A stretch of 64,000 nt of DNA from Bog-793 sp050014835 (GCA_050014835.1 JBEKCO010000003.1:1-64000); one strand, 5' to 3'. Counted from the stretch's first letter, positions 42,883-53,176 are shown. The notes: generated from the sequence alone by a model not told the origin. Program-made: numbers and translations.

Positions 42883-44784
42883 ATGAGCGATTTAGCGGCC
42901 ATCGAGCAAATCACCACCCGCCGCCGGGCCCGACTGCGGCGTTACGGCCCGCCGGCGCTCTGCGCACTCGTCTACTGCGTCCTCGCCGCCTTCGTCTACG
43001 GCGTCCACCCGCCCGCGACGAGCGCGACCCTGCCGCCCTGCGCCTGCGGCGACATCCCCGAAGGAGTGTGGTCTCTCGCCTGGCCGGCGTACGCCCTCGC
43101 CCACGGCCTCAACCCGCTGTACACGAACTGGGCTGACTGGCCCTACGGCGTGAACCTCATGAACAACACCTCCACACCGCTGCTCGGCATTGTCTTTGCT
43201 CCGTTCACGCTCGTTTACGGGGCTCTCTCGACGTACAGCCTGCTCATGCGGCTGGCGCTCGCCCTCTCGGGAATCTCGATGTGTTTCGTGTTGAGGCGCT
43301 GGACGAAGTGGTGGCCCGCCGCGTTCATCGGCGGCCTCGTCTACGAGTTCTCGCCCTTCATGGTCGGGCAGTCCCAGTCCCACCTCTTCCTGACGTTCAT
43401 CCCGTTGCCCCCGATCATCGCGGCGCTTCTCGACGAGGTGTTTGTCAGACGACGTCACGTCGTCCGTAACGGCATCGTGTTGGGCCTCGTCGTCGCCGCG
43501 CAGTTCATGATCTCAGCGGAGATCCTCGGCATCACCCTGTTCGCCACGGCCCTCTGCCTCGTCGTGCTCGTCGTCCTGCACCCCGTGGCGACCCGCGAGC
43601 GGCTCAGGGACATCGGTCGGGGGGCCGCGGCGGCCGTCGTTACCGCGGTCGTCGTCGCGGGATACCCGCTCTGGGTCTACTTCCGCGGGCCCTACCACGT
43701 GAGCGGCTCGCCCCACCCTCTTGCTGAACTCGAGAGCTACGAATCGAGCCTCGGATCTCTCATCTACCCGACGAACCTGCAGCACTTCGGGTTCGGCAGC
43801 TGGTTGGCCAAAGGGATGGCGCTCACCCTGCAAAACGGAGTCGAGTCGACGACCTACGTTGGGATTCCCCTGCTCGTACTGCTCGCCTACATCGTGTACC
43901 GATGCCGACGGGTCGCCCAGGTCCAGCTGTTCGCCGTCGTCGCCTTCGGTGCCTGGGTGATCACACTCGGGGCGAAACGACACGGCGTCCGACTGCCCTA
44001 CGACCTCATCACGAGGATCCCGCTCCTCAACGGCGCGCTCGACCTGCGCTACTCGTTCCTCATGTACCTCGCGATCGCGGTCGTCTCGGCGATCGGGCTC
44101 GATCGGATGGCACGTGAAGGCATCATCACCGGTCTCTGGCGCCCGCGCCGGGCCGCAGCGACAAGTGGGTCACCCGGCGACGCGGAGCCGAAACGGCTGT
44201 CCGCGCGGCGTCAGCTCGGCCGGCGGCTCGCCAGTTCCGCCATCTTCGCTCTGGCGCTCGTGCCGCTTCTCCCCGCCCTGCCGTACGCGTCGACCGATCC
44301 CGCGGTGCCGGCGCTTTTCACCGCGGCCGACTCTCCTCTGCGCCCCGGCTCGGTCGTCCTCTCCTACCCGCTACCCATCGGTTACGTGGGCTTCAACGAC
44401 CAGGCCCTGCTCTGGCAGGCGGCGGGGGACATGCGCTTCAAGCTGATCGCCTTCCGCGGCTCCGTCTCCAACCGGGCCGGTGGCAAGCCGTTGCGCGACG
44501 CCGCGCTCTTGATTCCGCCCTACGCCGTCGAGAAGGCCCTCGTCTACTGGCTCTACCGCAGCCCGAGCCCGCCGCCGCCCCACGACGCCGCGACGACGCG
44601 CGAGTTCCGCATCTTCCTCCGTCGCTACGACGTCGGTGCGGTCACCGTTGTGCGTGAGGGCCGGCCCGTGAAATACGTGCTCAAGTACTTCGAAGCGGCG
44701 CTCGGCGTGCCGCCGGTCAGCTTCGAAGGCTCGTTCATCTGGCCGGACGTGCAAAAGGACCTTCGGCGGCTCTCACCTTCCTGA
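42883..44784 (+). CDS. Large polytopic membrane protein (glycosyltransferase-like)
   Basis: This protein has about 634 residues. The start is uncertain: ATG 42883, or ATG 42820 giving 21 extra residues, neither with a good ribosome-binding site. About ten hydrophobic spans are present (GIVFAPFTLVYGAL, AAFIGGLVYEFSPFMVG, NGIVLGLVVAAQFMISAEILGI), followed by a C-terminal soluble portion. The architecture, with an early acidic loop after the first span and a long external C-terminal part, resembles GT-C-type mannosyltransferases, but no catalytic DD/DE motif is certain. Confidence 0.7.
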   Translation: MSDLAAIEQITTRRRARLRRYGPPALCALVYCVLAAFVYGVHPPATSATLPPCACGDIPEGVWSLAWPAYALAHGLNPLYTNWADWPYGVNLMNNTSTPLLGIVFAPFTLVYGALSTYSLLMRLALALSGISMCFVLRRWTKWWPAAFIGGLVYEFSPFMVGQSQSHLFLTFIPLPPIIAALLDEVFVRRRHVVRNGIVLGLVVAAQFMISAEILGITLFATALCLVVLVVLHPVATRERLRDIGRGAAAAVVTAVVVAGYPLWVYFRGPYHVSGSPHPLAELESYESSLGSLIYPTNLQHFGFGSWLAKGMALTLQNGVESTTYVGIPLLVLLAYIVYRCRRVAQVQLFAVVAFGAWVITLGAKRHGVRLPYDLITRIPLLNGALDLRYSFLMYLAIAVVSAIGLDRMAREGIITGLWRPRRAAATSGSPGDAEPKRLSARRQLGRRLASSAIFALALVPLLPALPYASTDPAVPALFTAADSPLRPGSVVLSYPLPIGYVGFNDQALLWQAAGDMRFKLIAFRGSVSNRAGGKPLRDAALLIPPYAVEKALVYWLYRSPSPPPPHDAATTREFRIFLRRYDVGAVTVVREGRPVKYVLKYFEAALGVPPVSFEGSFIWPDVQKDLRRLSPS

Positions 44785-44867
44785 CCCGGTGAGCCTTCGG
44801 GAGCGGGCGCGTGACCAGCTCGGTCAGAAACCGGGGTACGAGGCAGCCGATCGGTAGCCTCAACGTG

Positions 44868-46169
44868 ATGGCCGACAGCCCCGAGGCGTCGTTCTGTTTC
44901 GTCCACGCGGCCGATCTGCACCTCGACACACCGTTCCGGGACGTCCACGACCTTCCGCACCACGTCGCCGAAGCGCTGCGGGAAGCCTCGCTGCAAGCCT
45001 TCGACTCCATCGTCGAGCTCGCCCTCGAACGCCGGGCGGCGTTCGTCGTCATCGCCGGTGACATCTACGACGGCCTCGAGCGCGGGCTTCGCGCCCAGGT
45101 GCGCTTCCACAAGGGGCTCGCGCTGCTCGCCGGAGAGGGGATCCCGAGCTTCGTCGTGCACGGCAATCACGACCCGGTGTCGACAGGCTGGTCAGCGATC
45201 AGCTCCTGGCCCCGAGGCGTGACGATCTTCGGCGCCGAATCTGTCGGCCTCGTCCCGGTGGAGAAGGACGGTGCGGTGATCGCCACCGTCCAGGGCATCA
45301 GCTACGCCACCCGGATGACAACCGAGAACCTCTCCCTGCGGTTCCGGCGCCCCGACGGACCCGGAGTCCACGTCGGGCTGCTGCATTGCAACCTCGAAGG
45401 GAGCGTGGACCATGACGCCTACAGCCCCTGCAGCCTCGACGACCTCCGATCGGCGCGCCTCGACTACTGGGCGCTCGGCCACATCCACCTCCGCCGGGTG
45501 ATCGAAGGGAGCGGACCCGGGAATCCCTGGATCGTCTACCCCGGGAACAGCCAGGCCCGCAGCCCCAAGCCGAGCGAACAGAGCGCCAAAGGGGCGATCG
45601 TCGTCCACGTCCGCCAGGGCGTCGTCGACGACGCCGAGTTCGTGCCGTGCGACCGCGTTCGCTTCGAGGAGATCGAGAGCACGATCGAAGGCGTCCCCGA
45701 CCTCCCTTCCCTCGTCGAGAACCTCGGAGAGCAAGGGGCAGCGCGCCTCGCCGCGGCAGAGGGACGTTCGGCCATCTTGCGCGCCCGGCTCACCGGACGC
45801 GGTGTCCTGCACGCGCTCCTCGCCCGGCCCGGCGCGACGGACGATCTCGTACGGGCGCTGCGCGAGGAGACGGGCGACCGCCAGCCGTTCTGCTGGTGGG
45901 ACGAGATCGAGGATCTGACGAAGGGAATCGTCGACCTCGACGCGATCCGTCGCCGCGGCGACTTCGCGGCGGACCTTGTCGAGCTCGCCGAGAACGTGGG
46001 TTCGAATCCGGCCGCGGCCGCCGAACTCGCCGGCCGGGTCGTCGCCGGCGCGCCGCGCGCCTTGGCCGGGGCGCTCGACGGGATCGCCGGAGACGACGAC
46101 ACCCTCGCCCGGCTGTTCGACGAGGCGATGTCGACCGCGCTCGATGCGATCGCCGGAGACGAGCCGTGA
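44868..46169 (+). CDS. yhaO: Metallophosphoesterase, YhaO/SbcD-like exonuclease subunit
   Basis: This 433-residue protein starts at ATG 44868. Calcineurin-type motifs are in order: HAADLHLDTPF, VIAGDIYDG, VHGNHDP, GLLHCNLEG and LGHIHLRRV. A C-terminal accessory region of about 130 residues follows. It partners with the downstream SMC-like ATPase, whose GTG overlaps its stop by 4 bp. In the family the pair forms an SbcCD-like nuclease complex acting on DNA ends. Confidence 0.86.
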   Translation: MADSPEASFCFVHAADLHLDTPFRDVHDLPHHVAEALREASLQAFDSIVELALERRAAFVVIAGDIYDGLERGLRAQVRFHKGLALLAGEGIPSFVVHGNHDPVSTGWSAISSWPRGVTIFGAESVGLVPVEKDGAVIATVQGISYATRMTTENLSLRFRRPDGPGVHVGLLHCNLEGSVDHDAYSPCSLDDLRSARLDYWALGHIHLRRVIEGSGPGNPWIVYPGNSQARSPKPSEQSAKGAIVVHVRQGVVDDAEFVPCDRVRFEEIESTIEGVPDLPSLVENLGEQGAARLAAAEGRSAILRARLTGRGVLHALLARPGATDDLVRALREETGDRQPFCWWDEIEDLTKGIVDLDAIRRRGDFAADLVELAENVGSNPAAAAELAGRVVAGAPRALAGALDGIAGDDDTLARLFDEAMSTALDAIAGDEP

Positions 46170-48721
46170 AGCTCACCGGGATTCATGTCGACGGCTACGG
46201 CACGCTCGCGGATCTCGACCTCGACGGGATCGCGCCCTCGCTCACCGTCGTTTACGGGCTGAACGAAGCGGGCAAGTCGACCCTCCTCGACTTCGTGCGC
46301 GCCGTGCTCTTCGGCTTCCCGGATCGAAGGAGTCGCCAGAACGCGCGCCCGCCACTGCGAGGGGGCCGGCACGGCGGGTCGCTGCGGCTCCTCGACGAGG
46401 ACGGGCGACCCTGGGTGATCGAACGGCACGCCGATGCCCGCGACCCCGTCATCACGGGTCCGGACGGGCGCCTCGGCGGCGACGCGGAGCTGCACGCGCT
46501 GCTCGGGGGCGCCAACGCCGGGCTGTTCCGTTCGATCTTCGCCTTCGGACTCGACGAGTTGACCTCGCTCGAGAACCTCGACGACGACGACGTGCGGGAC
46601 CTCGTCTTTACGGCCGGGGTCCTCGGGGCCGGCCGGTCGGCGACACGCGCGATGCGCGAGCTCGAGAACCGACGAGGGACGATCGTCCGCCAACGCAGTT
46701 CCGACGCCCGCGCCAACCAGTTGCGCCACCAACTTGATGACACCGAGGCGCGGTTGCGCACGACGCGCGCCGCGGCCGAGGGATACGCCTCGGCCGAGGC
46801 AGGACACCGGAGGCTTCAAGGAGAGACCGGCACCGCTCGGGAGCGCCTCGACGAACTCCGTCGTCGGGACGTCGAGCTCGACCGCCTGCGGTCGTGCTGG
46901 CCCTATTGGAACCGGATCCACGACGCCGAGGCGAGGCTCGCCGCGCTCGGACCACCGAGCGCGGCCGCCGAGCAGCTGACCAGGCTCGCGTCGGAGATCC
47001 GGCGCCTGGACGCCGAATGCTCGGCCCACGAGCTCCGTCTCGGCGCGCTGCGCCAGAGCCAGGTCGAGCTGGCCGGGATCGAGCGGTCACGTGCCGACCT
47101 CGTCGAGCAACGGACGCACCTCGAACAGTCCCGTCCACCCGTGCCGGCGCCTGGCGGGCGGGACCGCTCCGACGACCCGGGCGTGGCCCCCCGGGACGAG
47201 GCGGAGCTGCGGCGTGCCGATCAGGAGGTCCTGCTGCTGCGCGGCCTCATCGGCCAGCGTGACCAGCTGCTCGCCGCGCAGAGCCAGCGAGAGACGATGG
47301 AACGGCTCGCCAGGCGCTCTCCCGGGGTGTCGCGGCCCGCGATCGCGCTCGTGTTCGTTACCCCGGTCTTGATCGCCACCGTTGTCGTCGCGGCGTTTGA
47401 GTTCTCGAAGCACAACGCCGCGCTCGGTGCCGTTGGCGCCGTCGCGGCGCTCGCCCTCGGCGCGGCGGCGGCGCTCATCATCACCGGTGCGCGGGTCGGG
47501 ACCATCTCGGTGCCCGACCGGGCGGACTCGCGTCTCGCGCCCGTCGACCCGAAGCGCCTCTCCGCCGAGATCGCCCGCGCTGCCGAGGTGCTCAGCCTCG
47601 ACCGGTCCCCCGCTCTCGTCGAGGTCGACGCGGTCGCCACCCGCCTCGACGAGGAACGGGACGAGCGGCGGCGCCGCGACGAGCTCGAACATCGCCTCGC
47701 CGAGCTCGAGACCAAGATCGCCGAGCGCGACGCCGCGCATCGGCGGCTGTCCCGGGCGATCGAGGCGGAGACTGCGACGGTCGAAGGCTTCGATGCCTCC
47801 GCCCGCCGCGTTGCCGCGGCGTGCGGTCTCGAAGGCGGCGAGTCCGCTGCCGAGCTATGCCGGCAGCTGGCCTCGGCTCTCGCCGCGGCCGAGCAGGCGC
47901 GGGACGAACGCCGCGGCCTGAAAGAGACGATCAACCGGGCGAACTCGGATCTCGCCGAGGCGGCGGGCTTCGGCCCGGAGGCCGACCGGTTGCGCGACGA
48001 GCTCGCCACGGGGGATCCGGCAAGCTGGGAGTCGCAGAGCGCGGCGATCAAGGCCGACGTCGCCGCCGCCGAAGCCGTGTTCCAGGACGCCCGTGACGCG
48101 GAACGTGACGCCGAACAATCGCTCGAGGCCCTGCGGTCCTCGGACGAGATCGCCACGCTCGAGATCGAGCGCGCCGCGCTCGCGACCCAGCTCGAGGACG
48201 CGCTGCGCGAATGGATCGTGCTCGGTCTCGGCCAGGCGCTGCTCGAGGCGACCTTCGCCCGTTACGAGCGCGAGAAGCAACCCGCCGTGATCGCCCGCGC
48301 CGCTGAGTTGTTCCGTGACGTGACCGCCGGCCGCTACGTCCAACTCGTCGCGCACGAGGACGAGCGCGCCGCACACCACGGCATCGACGCGATCACGGCC
48401 CGCGGCGAGCGGGTCGATTCGGGATCGCTGAGTCGCGGGACGGCCGAGCAGCTCTACCTGTGCCTGCGGCTCGGTCTCGCCGCAACCCACGCCGAGCGCA
48501 CCGTCTCGCTGCCGTTCGTCCTCGACGACGTGCTCGTCAACTTCGACCCGGGTCGCGTCACCGCTGTCGGTGGCGCGATCGGGAACCTGGCGCGGTCCCA
48601 CCAGGTGCTCGCGTTCACCTGCCATCCGCACATCGTCGACGTGTTTCGGCAGGCCGACCCCGACTGCACCGTGATCGAGCTCGCCCTCACCGACACGATC
48701 GGCGCGCCACCGGTCGCCTGA
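46166..48721 (+). CDS. yhaN: YhaN-like SMC/SbcC-type ATPase
   Basis: This 851-residue protein starts at GTG 46166. The N-terminal Walker A GLNEAGKSTLLDFVRAVLFG is typical of YhaN. Long coiled coils lie on either side of a central hydrophobic pair (ALVFVTPVLIATVVVAAFEF and GAVAALALGAAAALIITG), a feature of YhaN proteins rather than SbcC. The C-terminal half-ATPase has the LSRGTAEQLYLCLRLGLA signature and LPFVLDDVLVNFD (Walker B). It should work with the coupled YhaO-like nuclease. Confidence 0.86.
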   Translation: MKLTGIHVDGYGTLADLDLDGIAPSLTVVYGLNEAGKSTLLDFVRAVLFGFPDRRSRQNARPPLRGGRHGGSLRLLDEDGRPWVIERHADARDPVITGPDGRLGGDAELHALLGGANAGLFRSIFAFGLDELTSLENLDDDDVRDLVFTAGVLGAGRSATRAMRELENRRGTIVRQRSSDARANQLRHQLDDTEARLRTTRAAAEGYASAEAGHRRLQGETGTARERLDELRRRDVELDRLRSCWPYWNRIHDAEARLAALGPPSAAAEQLTRLASEIRRLDAECSAHELRLGALRQSQVELAGIERSRADLVEQRTHLEQSRPPVPAPGGRDRSDDPGVAPRDEAELRRADQEVLLLRGLIGQRDQLLAAQSQRETMERLARRSPGVSRPAIALVFVTPVLIATVVVAAFEFSKHNAALGAVGAVAALALGAAAALIITGARVGTISVPDRADSRLAPVDPKRLSAEIARAAEVLSLDRSPALVEVDAVATRLDEERDERRRRDELEHRLAELETKIAERDAAHRRLSRAIEAETATVEGFDASARRVAAACGLEGGESAAELCRQLASALAAAEQARDERRGLKETINRANSDLAEAAGFGPEADRLRDELATGDPASWESQSAAIKADVAAAEAVFQDARDAERDAEQSLEALRSSDEIATLEIERAALATQLEDALREWIVLGLGQALLEATFARYEREKQPAVIARAAELFRDVTAGRYVQLVAHEDERAAHHGIDAITARGERVDSGSLSRGTAEQLYLCLRLGLAATHAERTVSLPFVLDDVLVNFDPGRVTAVGGAIGNLARSHQVLAFTCHPHIVDVFRQADPDCTVIELALTDTIGAPPVA

Positions 48722-48742
48722 CGTGCCGCGCGCCGGGCCGGT

Positions 48743-49360
48743 TCAGGTTGCGGCGTCGCCCTCGCGGGAGTACGCCACCGTCTCGTCCCATCCCGTCACG
48801 ACGGCGATGAAGATGACGAGCGTGAGGACATGGACCCCGGTGCACCACAGGCAGAGCTTGCCGACCTCGTAGAGCTCGGCGTAGAGCAGGTAGCAGACGA
48901 ACCCGATCCCCCCGACGGCGAGCGCGAGCCGCGCCGGGGCGACGTAGGGGTGACGCGCCCGCCACACCGGCGGCAGCGCGAACACGAGCACGACCACGAA
49001 GTAAACGAGTCCGAGGACGGCGACCGGGATGCCGAAGAGATAGGACTCCGAACTCGTCGTCACCGCGTCGCAGCTGATCGGGCCGGAATTCGGGCACACG
49101 AGAGACACGACCGACGTGTAGTGGGCAAGCGTGAGATAGGAGGCGATCCCGAGACCGGCGACCGACGAGCCGAGCGTGATCAGCATCCGCGCGCTGAACC
49201 GCGGCCGGGAGGCGTCGCCCGGCGCCGCCGGGAACGGGCGCAGGCGGCGGTCGCGCGCGGGCAAGGCGAACACGCCGAGCACGCTCCGCCGCGGCGGCGG
49301 GGGCGGCGGGGGCGGGGCCAGGACGCGTCGGCCGCGCGCCGCGGTCGGGGGTTTCGGCAC
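48743..49360 (-). CDS. Vitamin K epoxide reductase (VKOR) family protein
   Basis: This protein has about 205 residues from GTG 49360, just after the stop of the upstream DUF929 gene. A Pro-rich cytoplasmic N-terminus (eight prolines in a row) precedes four to five membrane spans. The loop cysteines (CPNSGPISCDAV) and the active-site CLWC in the last spans are those of bacterial VKOR, which reoxidises a periplasmic thiol oxidase using quinone. The DUF929 partner has a CPYC motif. Confidence 0.8.
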   Translation of the reverse strand: MPKPPTAARGRRVLAPPPPPPPPRRSVLGVFALPARDRRLRPFPAAPGDASRPRFSARMLITLGSSVAGLGIASYLTLAHYTSVVSLVCPNSGPISCDAVTTSSESYLFGIPVAVLGLVYFVVVLVFALPPVWRARHPYVAPARLALAVGGIGFVCYLLYAELYEVGKLCLWCTGVHVLTLVIFIAVVTGWDETVAYSREGDAAT

Positions 49361-49362
49361 TC

Positions 49363-50382
49363 CTACGAGATCTTCTTCGCCGCGGCCATCACCTTCGCCG
49401 CAGCCCGGACCCCCGGCGTCGCGCACACGCTCGACGGCCTGCCGCCGTCGGAGCGGCAGATCGCCGCCGTGATGTAGTTCGCCTCGACGACGAACGCCGT
49501 CGCGTCGATCGCCTTGGCGACCGTCGAGTTCGGATGGGCGATCGCCTGCGCGATCCTCAGCATCCCCGGGCCGCCCCCGGCAAGCGGGTCGATCGTCGGG
49601 TCGAGGAAGGCCGCATCACCCGACGAGACGTGCTCGTTGGCGATGTCGAGGAAGGGGATCCCCGACTGGGAGCCCCCGGTGAACTTGGTCGCCGTCGTGG
49701 CGGTGCCGTCGTAGGTCGTATAGAGCTTCTCCACCTTGGCCGGCAGCTTTTGGAGCGCGGCGCCGTTGCGGTCGCTCGTCTCGTAGGGGGTGAAGCGGAT
49801 GTACTTGCTCGTATAGGTCGAGCCGAGGAAGGCGAACGTCGGGATCGGCGCGACGTCGGCCGTTGACGATGTCTCCTTCAGTCCCTTGAAGGTGCCGAAG
49901 CGGCTGAGCGCGGCGACGAGCGACCAGCGGAGAATGGCGCAGTAGGGGCAGTACTCGGCACCGACGTAGACCACCCGGGCGAGCCCGTCTTGGGCGAGCG
50001 CCGGCTGGTCCTTCGTCTCGACGAACGGATCCGCCTGACCGTCGGTTCCGACGGCGTTGAACGTCGACAGCGGGATCTTCGTTATCGCGGCGACGACCTG
50101 CGCCGGGACGGCGGCCGGGTCGTCTCCCGAGGAGACGCCACCGCTCGCGGAGCTGTTCGAGGTCGTGACCTTCACGATGACGAGCACGGCGACGACGATG
50201 ACGACGACGCCGACCGCGACCCAGCTCATCCGTGAGGATCCCTGGCGGTGCGAGCGCTGGTAGCGGCGGTTGGCGCTCGCCGAGCGCGGCAGGGGCGCCG
50301 CCTGGGCGCCGAGCCGCCGTGGACCGGCACCGGGTTGCTGGGGACGGGTGGGCCGGCGCGAACGCCTTTTCCGTGAAGCCAT
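49363..50382 (-). CDS. DUF929 thioredoxin-like membrane protein
   Basis: This 339-residue protein has a basic N-terminal tail, one membrane span (VAVGVVVIVVAVLVIVKV) and an extracytoplasmic domain with VYVGAEYCPYCAILRWSL, a CxxC thioredoxin-like site, and the FAFLGSTYTSKYIRFTPYE block typical of DUF929. It lies 2 bp upstream of the VKOR gene. The pair likely forms a DsbA/DsbB-like oxidative folding system. Confidence 0.8.
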   Translation of the reverse strand: MASRKRRSRRPTRPQQPGAGPRRLGAQAAPLPRSASANRRYQRSHRQGSSRMSWVAVGVVVIVVAVLVIVKVTTSNSSASGGVSSGDDPAAVPAQVVAAITKIPLSTFNAVGTDGQADPFVETKDQPALAQDGLARVVYVGAEYCPYCAILRWSLVAALSRFGTFKGLKETSSTADVAPIPTFAFLGSTYTSKYIRFTPYETSDRNGAALQKLPAKVEKLYTTYDGTATTATKFTGGSQSGIPFLDIANEHVSSGDAAFLDPTIDPLAGGGPGMLRIAQAIAHPNSTVAKAIDATAFVVEANYITAAICRSDGGRPSSVCATPGVRAAAKVMAAAKKIS

Positions 50383-50484
50383 GAGATTGCCTGCTCCCTC
50401 GTCGAGACGGTCGGCATCCTACCGGCCGAAGCTGGGCGCGACCTGTTCGGCCACCTGGCGGCCCAGTGCGGCGGCGCGCCCGCC

Positions 50485-51747
50485 TCAGGTGTCGCGGTCG
50501 CCGGCCCCGTCGCCAGCGTGGTCCGCGAGCGTCTGACGGACCTTCACGACGACTTCCTCGGAGCCGTTCGCGTCGGCGCCCTTCTGCACGACGAGAACCT
50601 GCCGGTCCGCCGCGGCCTCGGCCTCGGCTCCCGCGTCGGCGGCGGCGAGACGGGCTTCGATCCCCTCGGCGACGATCCGCTCCGCCTCGGTGACGAGGGC
50701 CTCGACCATCTCGTCCTCGGGCACGACACGGACGATCTTGCCCTTGATGAAAAGGTGGCCCTTGTGGCGACCGGCGGCGATCCCGAGGTCGGCGCCGCGG
50801 GCCTCGCCCGGACCGTTCACGACGCAGCCCATGACCGCCACCTGGAGCGGGATCCGGCGCGCTTCGAGCGCCTCCTGGGCGAGCCGTGCGACCTCGATGA
50901 CGTCGATCTCCGTGCGCCCGCACGACGGGCAGGCGATGAGGTCGAGACCCCGGCGCTCGCGCAGCCCGAGCGCCTCGAGGAGCTTGCGGCCGGCCCGCGC
51001 CTCCTCGACGGGGTCGGCGGTGAGCGAGAAGCGGATCGTGTCGCCGATCCCCTCGCACAGCAGCGTCGCGATGCCCGCCGTCGTCTTGATGAGCCCGCCG
51101 GGCAGCGGACCGGCCTCCGTCACGCCGAGGTGGAGGGGGTGGTCGAAGGTCTCCGAGGCGAGCCGGTAGGCGGCCACCATGAGCGGCACGTTCGAGGCCT
51201 TCACCGAGATCTTCACGTCCTCGAAGCCCACCTCGGCGAAGTAGGCGAGCTCGATCTGGGCAGACTCGACGAGCGCCTCGGGGGTCGCGCCGCCGTACTT
51301 CTTGTAGAGGTCGGGGTGGAGCGACCCGGCGTTCACGCCGACGCGGATCGGCACGCTCCGGTCGCGCGCCTCGGCGGCGACCAGCCGGATCTCCTCGGGC
51401 TTGCGGAGGTTGCCCGGGTTGAGGCGGAGCCCGTGGACGCCGGCCTCCAGGGCCGCCAGCGCCATCTCGACGTGGAAGTGGATGTCGGCGACGATCGGCA
51501 CCGGCGAGCGCGGCACGATGCGGGCGAGCCCTTCGGCGGCCTCGGCGTCGTTGCAGGTGCACCGCACGATGTCGGCGCCGGCCCCGGCGAGGTCGTAGAT
51601 CTGCTGCAGCGTCCCCTCGACGTCGCCCGTCTTCGTCGTCGTCATCGATTGCACCGAGATGGGCGCGCCGTCGCCGATCGGCACCGAGCCGACGTTGATC
51701 CGGCGGGTCGGCTTCCTCGGGGCCATGTTCAGCTCCGCTATCTCCAC
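50485..51747 (-). CDS. ispG: 4-hydroxy-3-methylbut-2-enyl diphosphate synthase
   Basis: This 420-residue enzyme catalyses the next-to-last MEP-pathway step, reducing methylerythritol cyclodiphosphate. Iron-sulfur cysteines lie in IACPSCGRTE and MGCVVNGPGEA, with the family opening INVGSVPIGDGAPISVQSMTTT. GTG 51747 follows AGGAAGGA; ATG 51726 is an alternative. The region past residue 370 is an acidic, Ala-rich tail longer than usual. It follows rseP and dxr in the same direction. Confidence 0.94.
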   Translation of the reverse strand: MEIAELNMAPRKPTRRINVGSVPIGDGAPISVQSMTTTKTGDVEGTLQQIYDLAGAGADIVRCTCNDAEAAEGLARIVPRSPVPIVADIHFHVEMALAALEAGVHGLRLNPGNLRKPEEIRLVAAEARDRSVPIRVGVNAGSLHPDLYKKYGGATPEALVESAQIELAYFAEVGFEDVKISVKASNVPLMVAAYRLASETFDHPLHLGVTEAGPLPGGLIKTTAGIATLLCEGIGDTIRFSLTADPVEEARAGRKLLEALGLRERRGLDLIACPSCGRTEIDVIEVARLAQEALEARRIPLQVAVMGCVVNGPGEARGADLGIAAGRHKGHLFIKGKIVRVVPEDEMVEALVTEAERIVAEGIEARLAAADAGAEAEAAADRQVLVVQKGADANGSEEVVVKVRQTLADHAGDGAGDRDT

Positions 51748-51838
51748 GTCAGTCCTTCCTCGGGCAGGTCCCGCCGCCGCGCCCGCGGCCTCGCCACTAG
51801 CCTACGGCCGCTCGACCGCCCGGCCCACCCGGGCCTGG

Positions 51839-53176
51839 TCAGCCGCCTGGGAGGTGGGGCGGCTGCAGCAGGTTGACGTAGAGGGCGCCGATCCCGATCG
51901 CCACGATGAAGATGAGGAAGGCGTAGGCGACCGGCATCAGCTTGTTCACGTCGGCGTGGTAGGGGCGGCCGCGCCGGGACCTGATCCGCTCGTAGACGGC
52001 GATCACGACGTGGCCCCCGTCGAGCGGCAGCATCGGGAACAGGTTGACGAGACCGACGAAGACGTTGATGGCGACGAGGATCGACAAAAGGTCGGTCACG
52101 TTGATCTGCAGCGCCTGCACCGCGATCTCGACCGCCCCCGGCAGCGACAGGATCTCACCCGAACCCGTCGACGCGGTGCCGCCCGAGGCGCCCGAGACCG
52201 GTTTCGACGGCGCGGTCCGGTTCGCCGTCGCGACGTCGTGCGCGAAGGCGCGCAACCCGTGGAACGAGAAGACCTGGCCGATCCCCTCGCCGGTCCAGGC
52301 GAACTCCCGGCCGAGCACGGTGCCCGCCCGGCCGAGCGCGTCGAAGGCGTTCTCCGTCACGAGCCGCTGACCGCCGAGGTAGATCCCGATCACGCCGACC
52401 GGCTTCTTGCCCGTCTTTTCGGCGACGAGCCGGCCGGACGTCGACCTGACGTCAGCTGTCCGCCCGTCGACCGGCCGGACGTGGAGCGTGACGAGGTGGC
52501 CGCCGCGCTCGACGACGAGGCTGAGCTCGGCCCCGGCGTGGTCCTCGATGAACGAGATGAACGCCGGCAGCGACGTGTAGTGGTGCCCGTCGACCGCCTC
52601 GAGGACGTCGCCGGCCCGCACCCCGGCGGCCCGGGCGGGGTTCGGCTCGTTCACGAACGCGACGAGTCCTGTCACCTCCCGGCTCGGGACTGCCACCGGG
52701 AGCCCGGTGAACGCGACCATCCCCCAGAGAAGCCCGAAGGCGATGATGAAGTGCATCGCCGACCCGGCGACCGCGACGACGAGCCGGCGGGGGAAGGTCG
52801 CCTGGCGGTAGCTGCGCGCCTCGTCGGCGGGATCGACGTCTTCGAGCATCGTCATGCCGACGACCCTCACGTAGCCGCCGGCGGGGATCGCCTTCACGCC
52901 GTACTCGGTCTCGCCCCGCCGGATCGACCACAGGCGCGGCCCGAAGCCGAAGAAGTACTCGGTGACCTTCATGCCCGACGCCTTCGCGGCGACGAAGTGG
53001 CCGAACTCGTGGAGCATCACCATGACGACGAGCGCGGCGACGACGATCAGCACGTCGAGACCGTGCAACACCACGGCGAGGACGATCACCGCCGCGGCGA
53101 AGGCCGCGAGCCGCAACAGCGCGCTCGCGTTCGGCGGTTCGGCGTCCACCGGGGGTCGTGCCGGGATAGCGCTCAC
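51839..53176 (-). CDS. rseP: Site-2 protease RseP family
   Basis: This 445-residue intramembrane zinc protease starts at GTG 53176, which overlaps the dxr stop (GTGA). HEFGH in the first membrane region is the metal site. YFFGFGP and IPAGGYVRVVGM follow, a PDZ domain occupies the middle (ARAAGVRAGDVLEAVDGHHY), and the NLFPMLPLDGGHV motif supplies the third ligand. It cleaves membrane-bound anti-sigma or similar proteins. Confidence 0.93.
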   Translation of the reverse strand: MSAIPARPPVDAEPPNASALLRLAAFAAAVIVLAVVLHGLDVLIVVAALVVMVMLHEFGHFVAAKASGMKVTEYFFGFGPRLWSIRRGETEYGVKAIPAGGYVRVVGMTMLEDVDPADEARSYRQATFPRRLVVAVAGSAMHFIIAFGLLWGMVAFTGLPVAVPSREVTGLVAFVNEPNPARAAGVRAGDVLEAVDGHHYTSLPAFISFIEDHAGAELSLVVERGGHLVTLHVRPVDGRTADVRSTSGRLVAEKTGKKPVGVIGIYLGGQRLVTENAFDALGRAGTVLGREFAWTGEGIGQVFSFHGLRAFAHDVATANRTAPSKPVSGASGGTASTGSGEILSLPGAVEIAVQALQINVTDLLSILVAINVFVGLVNLFPMLPLDGGHVVIAVYERIRSRRGRPYHADVNKLMPVAYAFLIFIVAIGIGALYVNLLQPPHLPGG

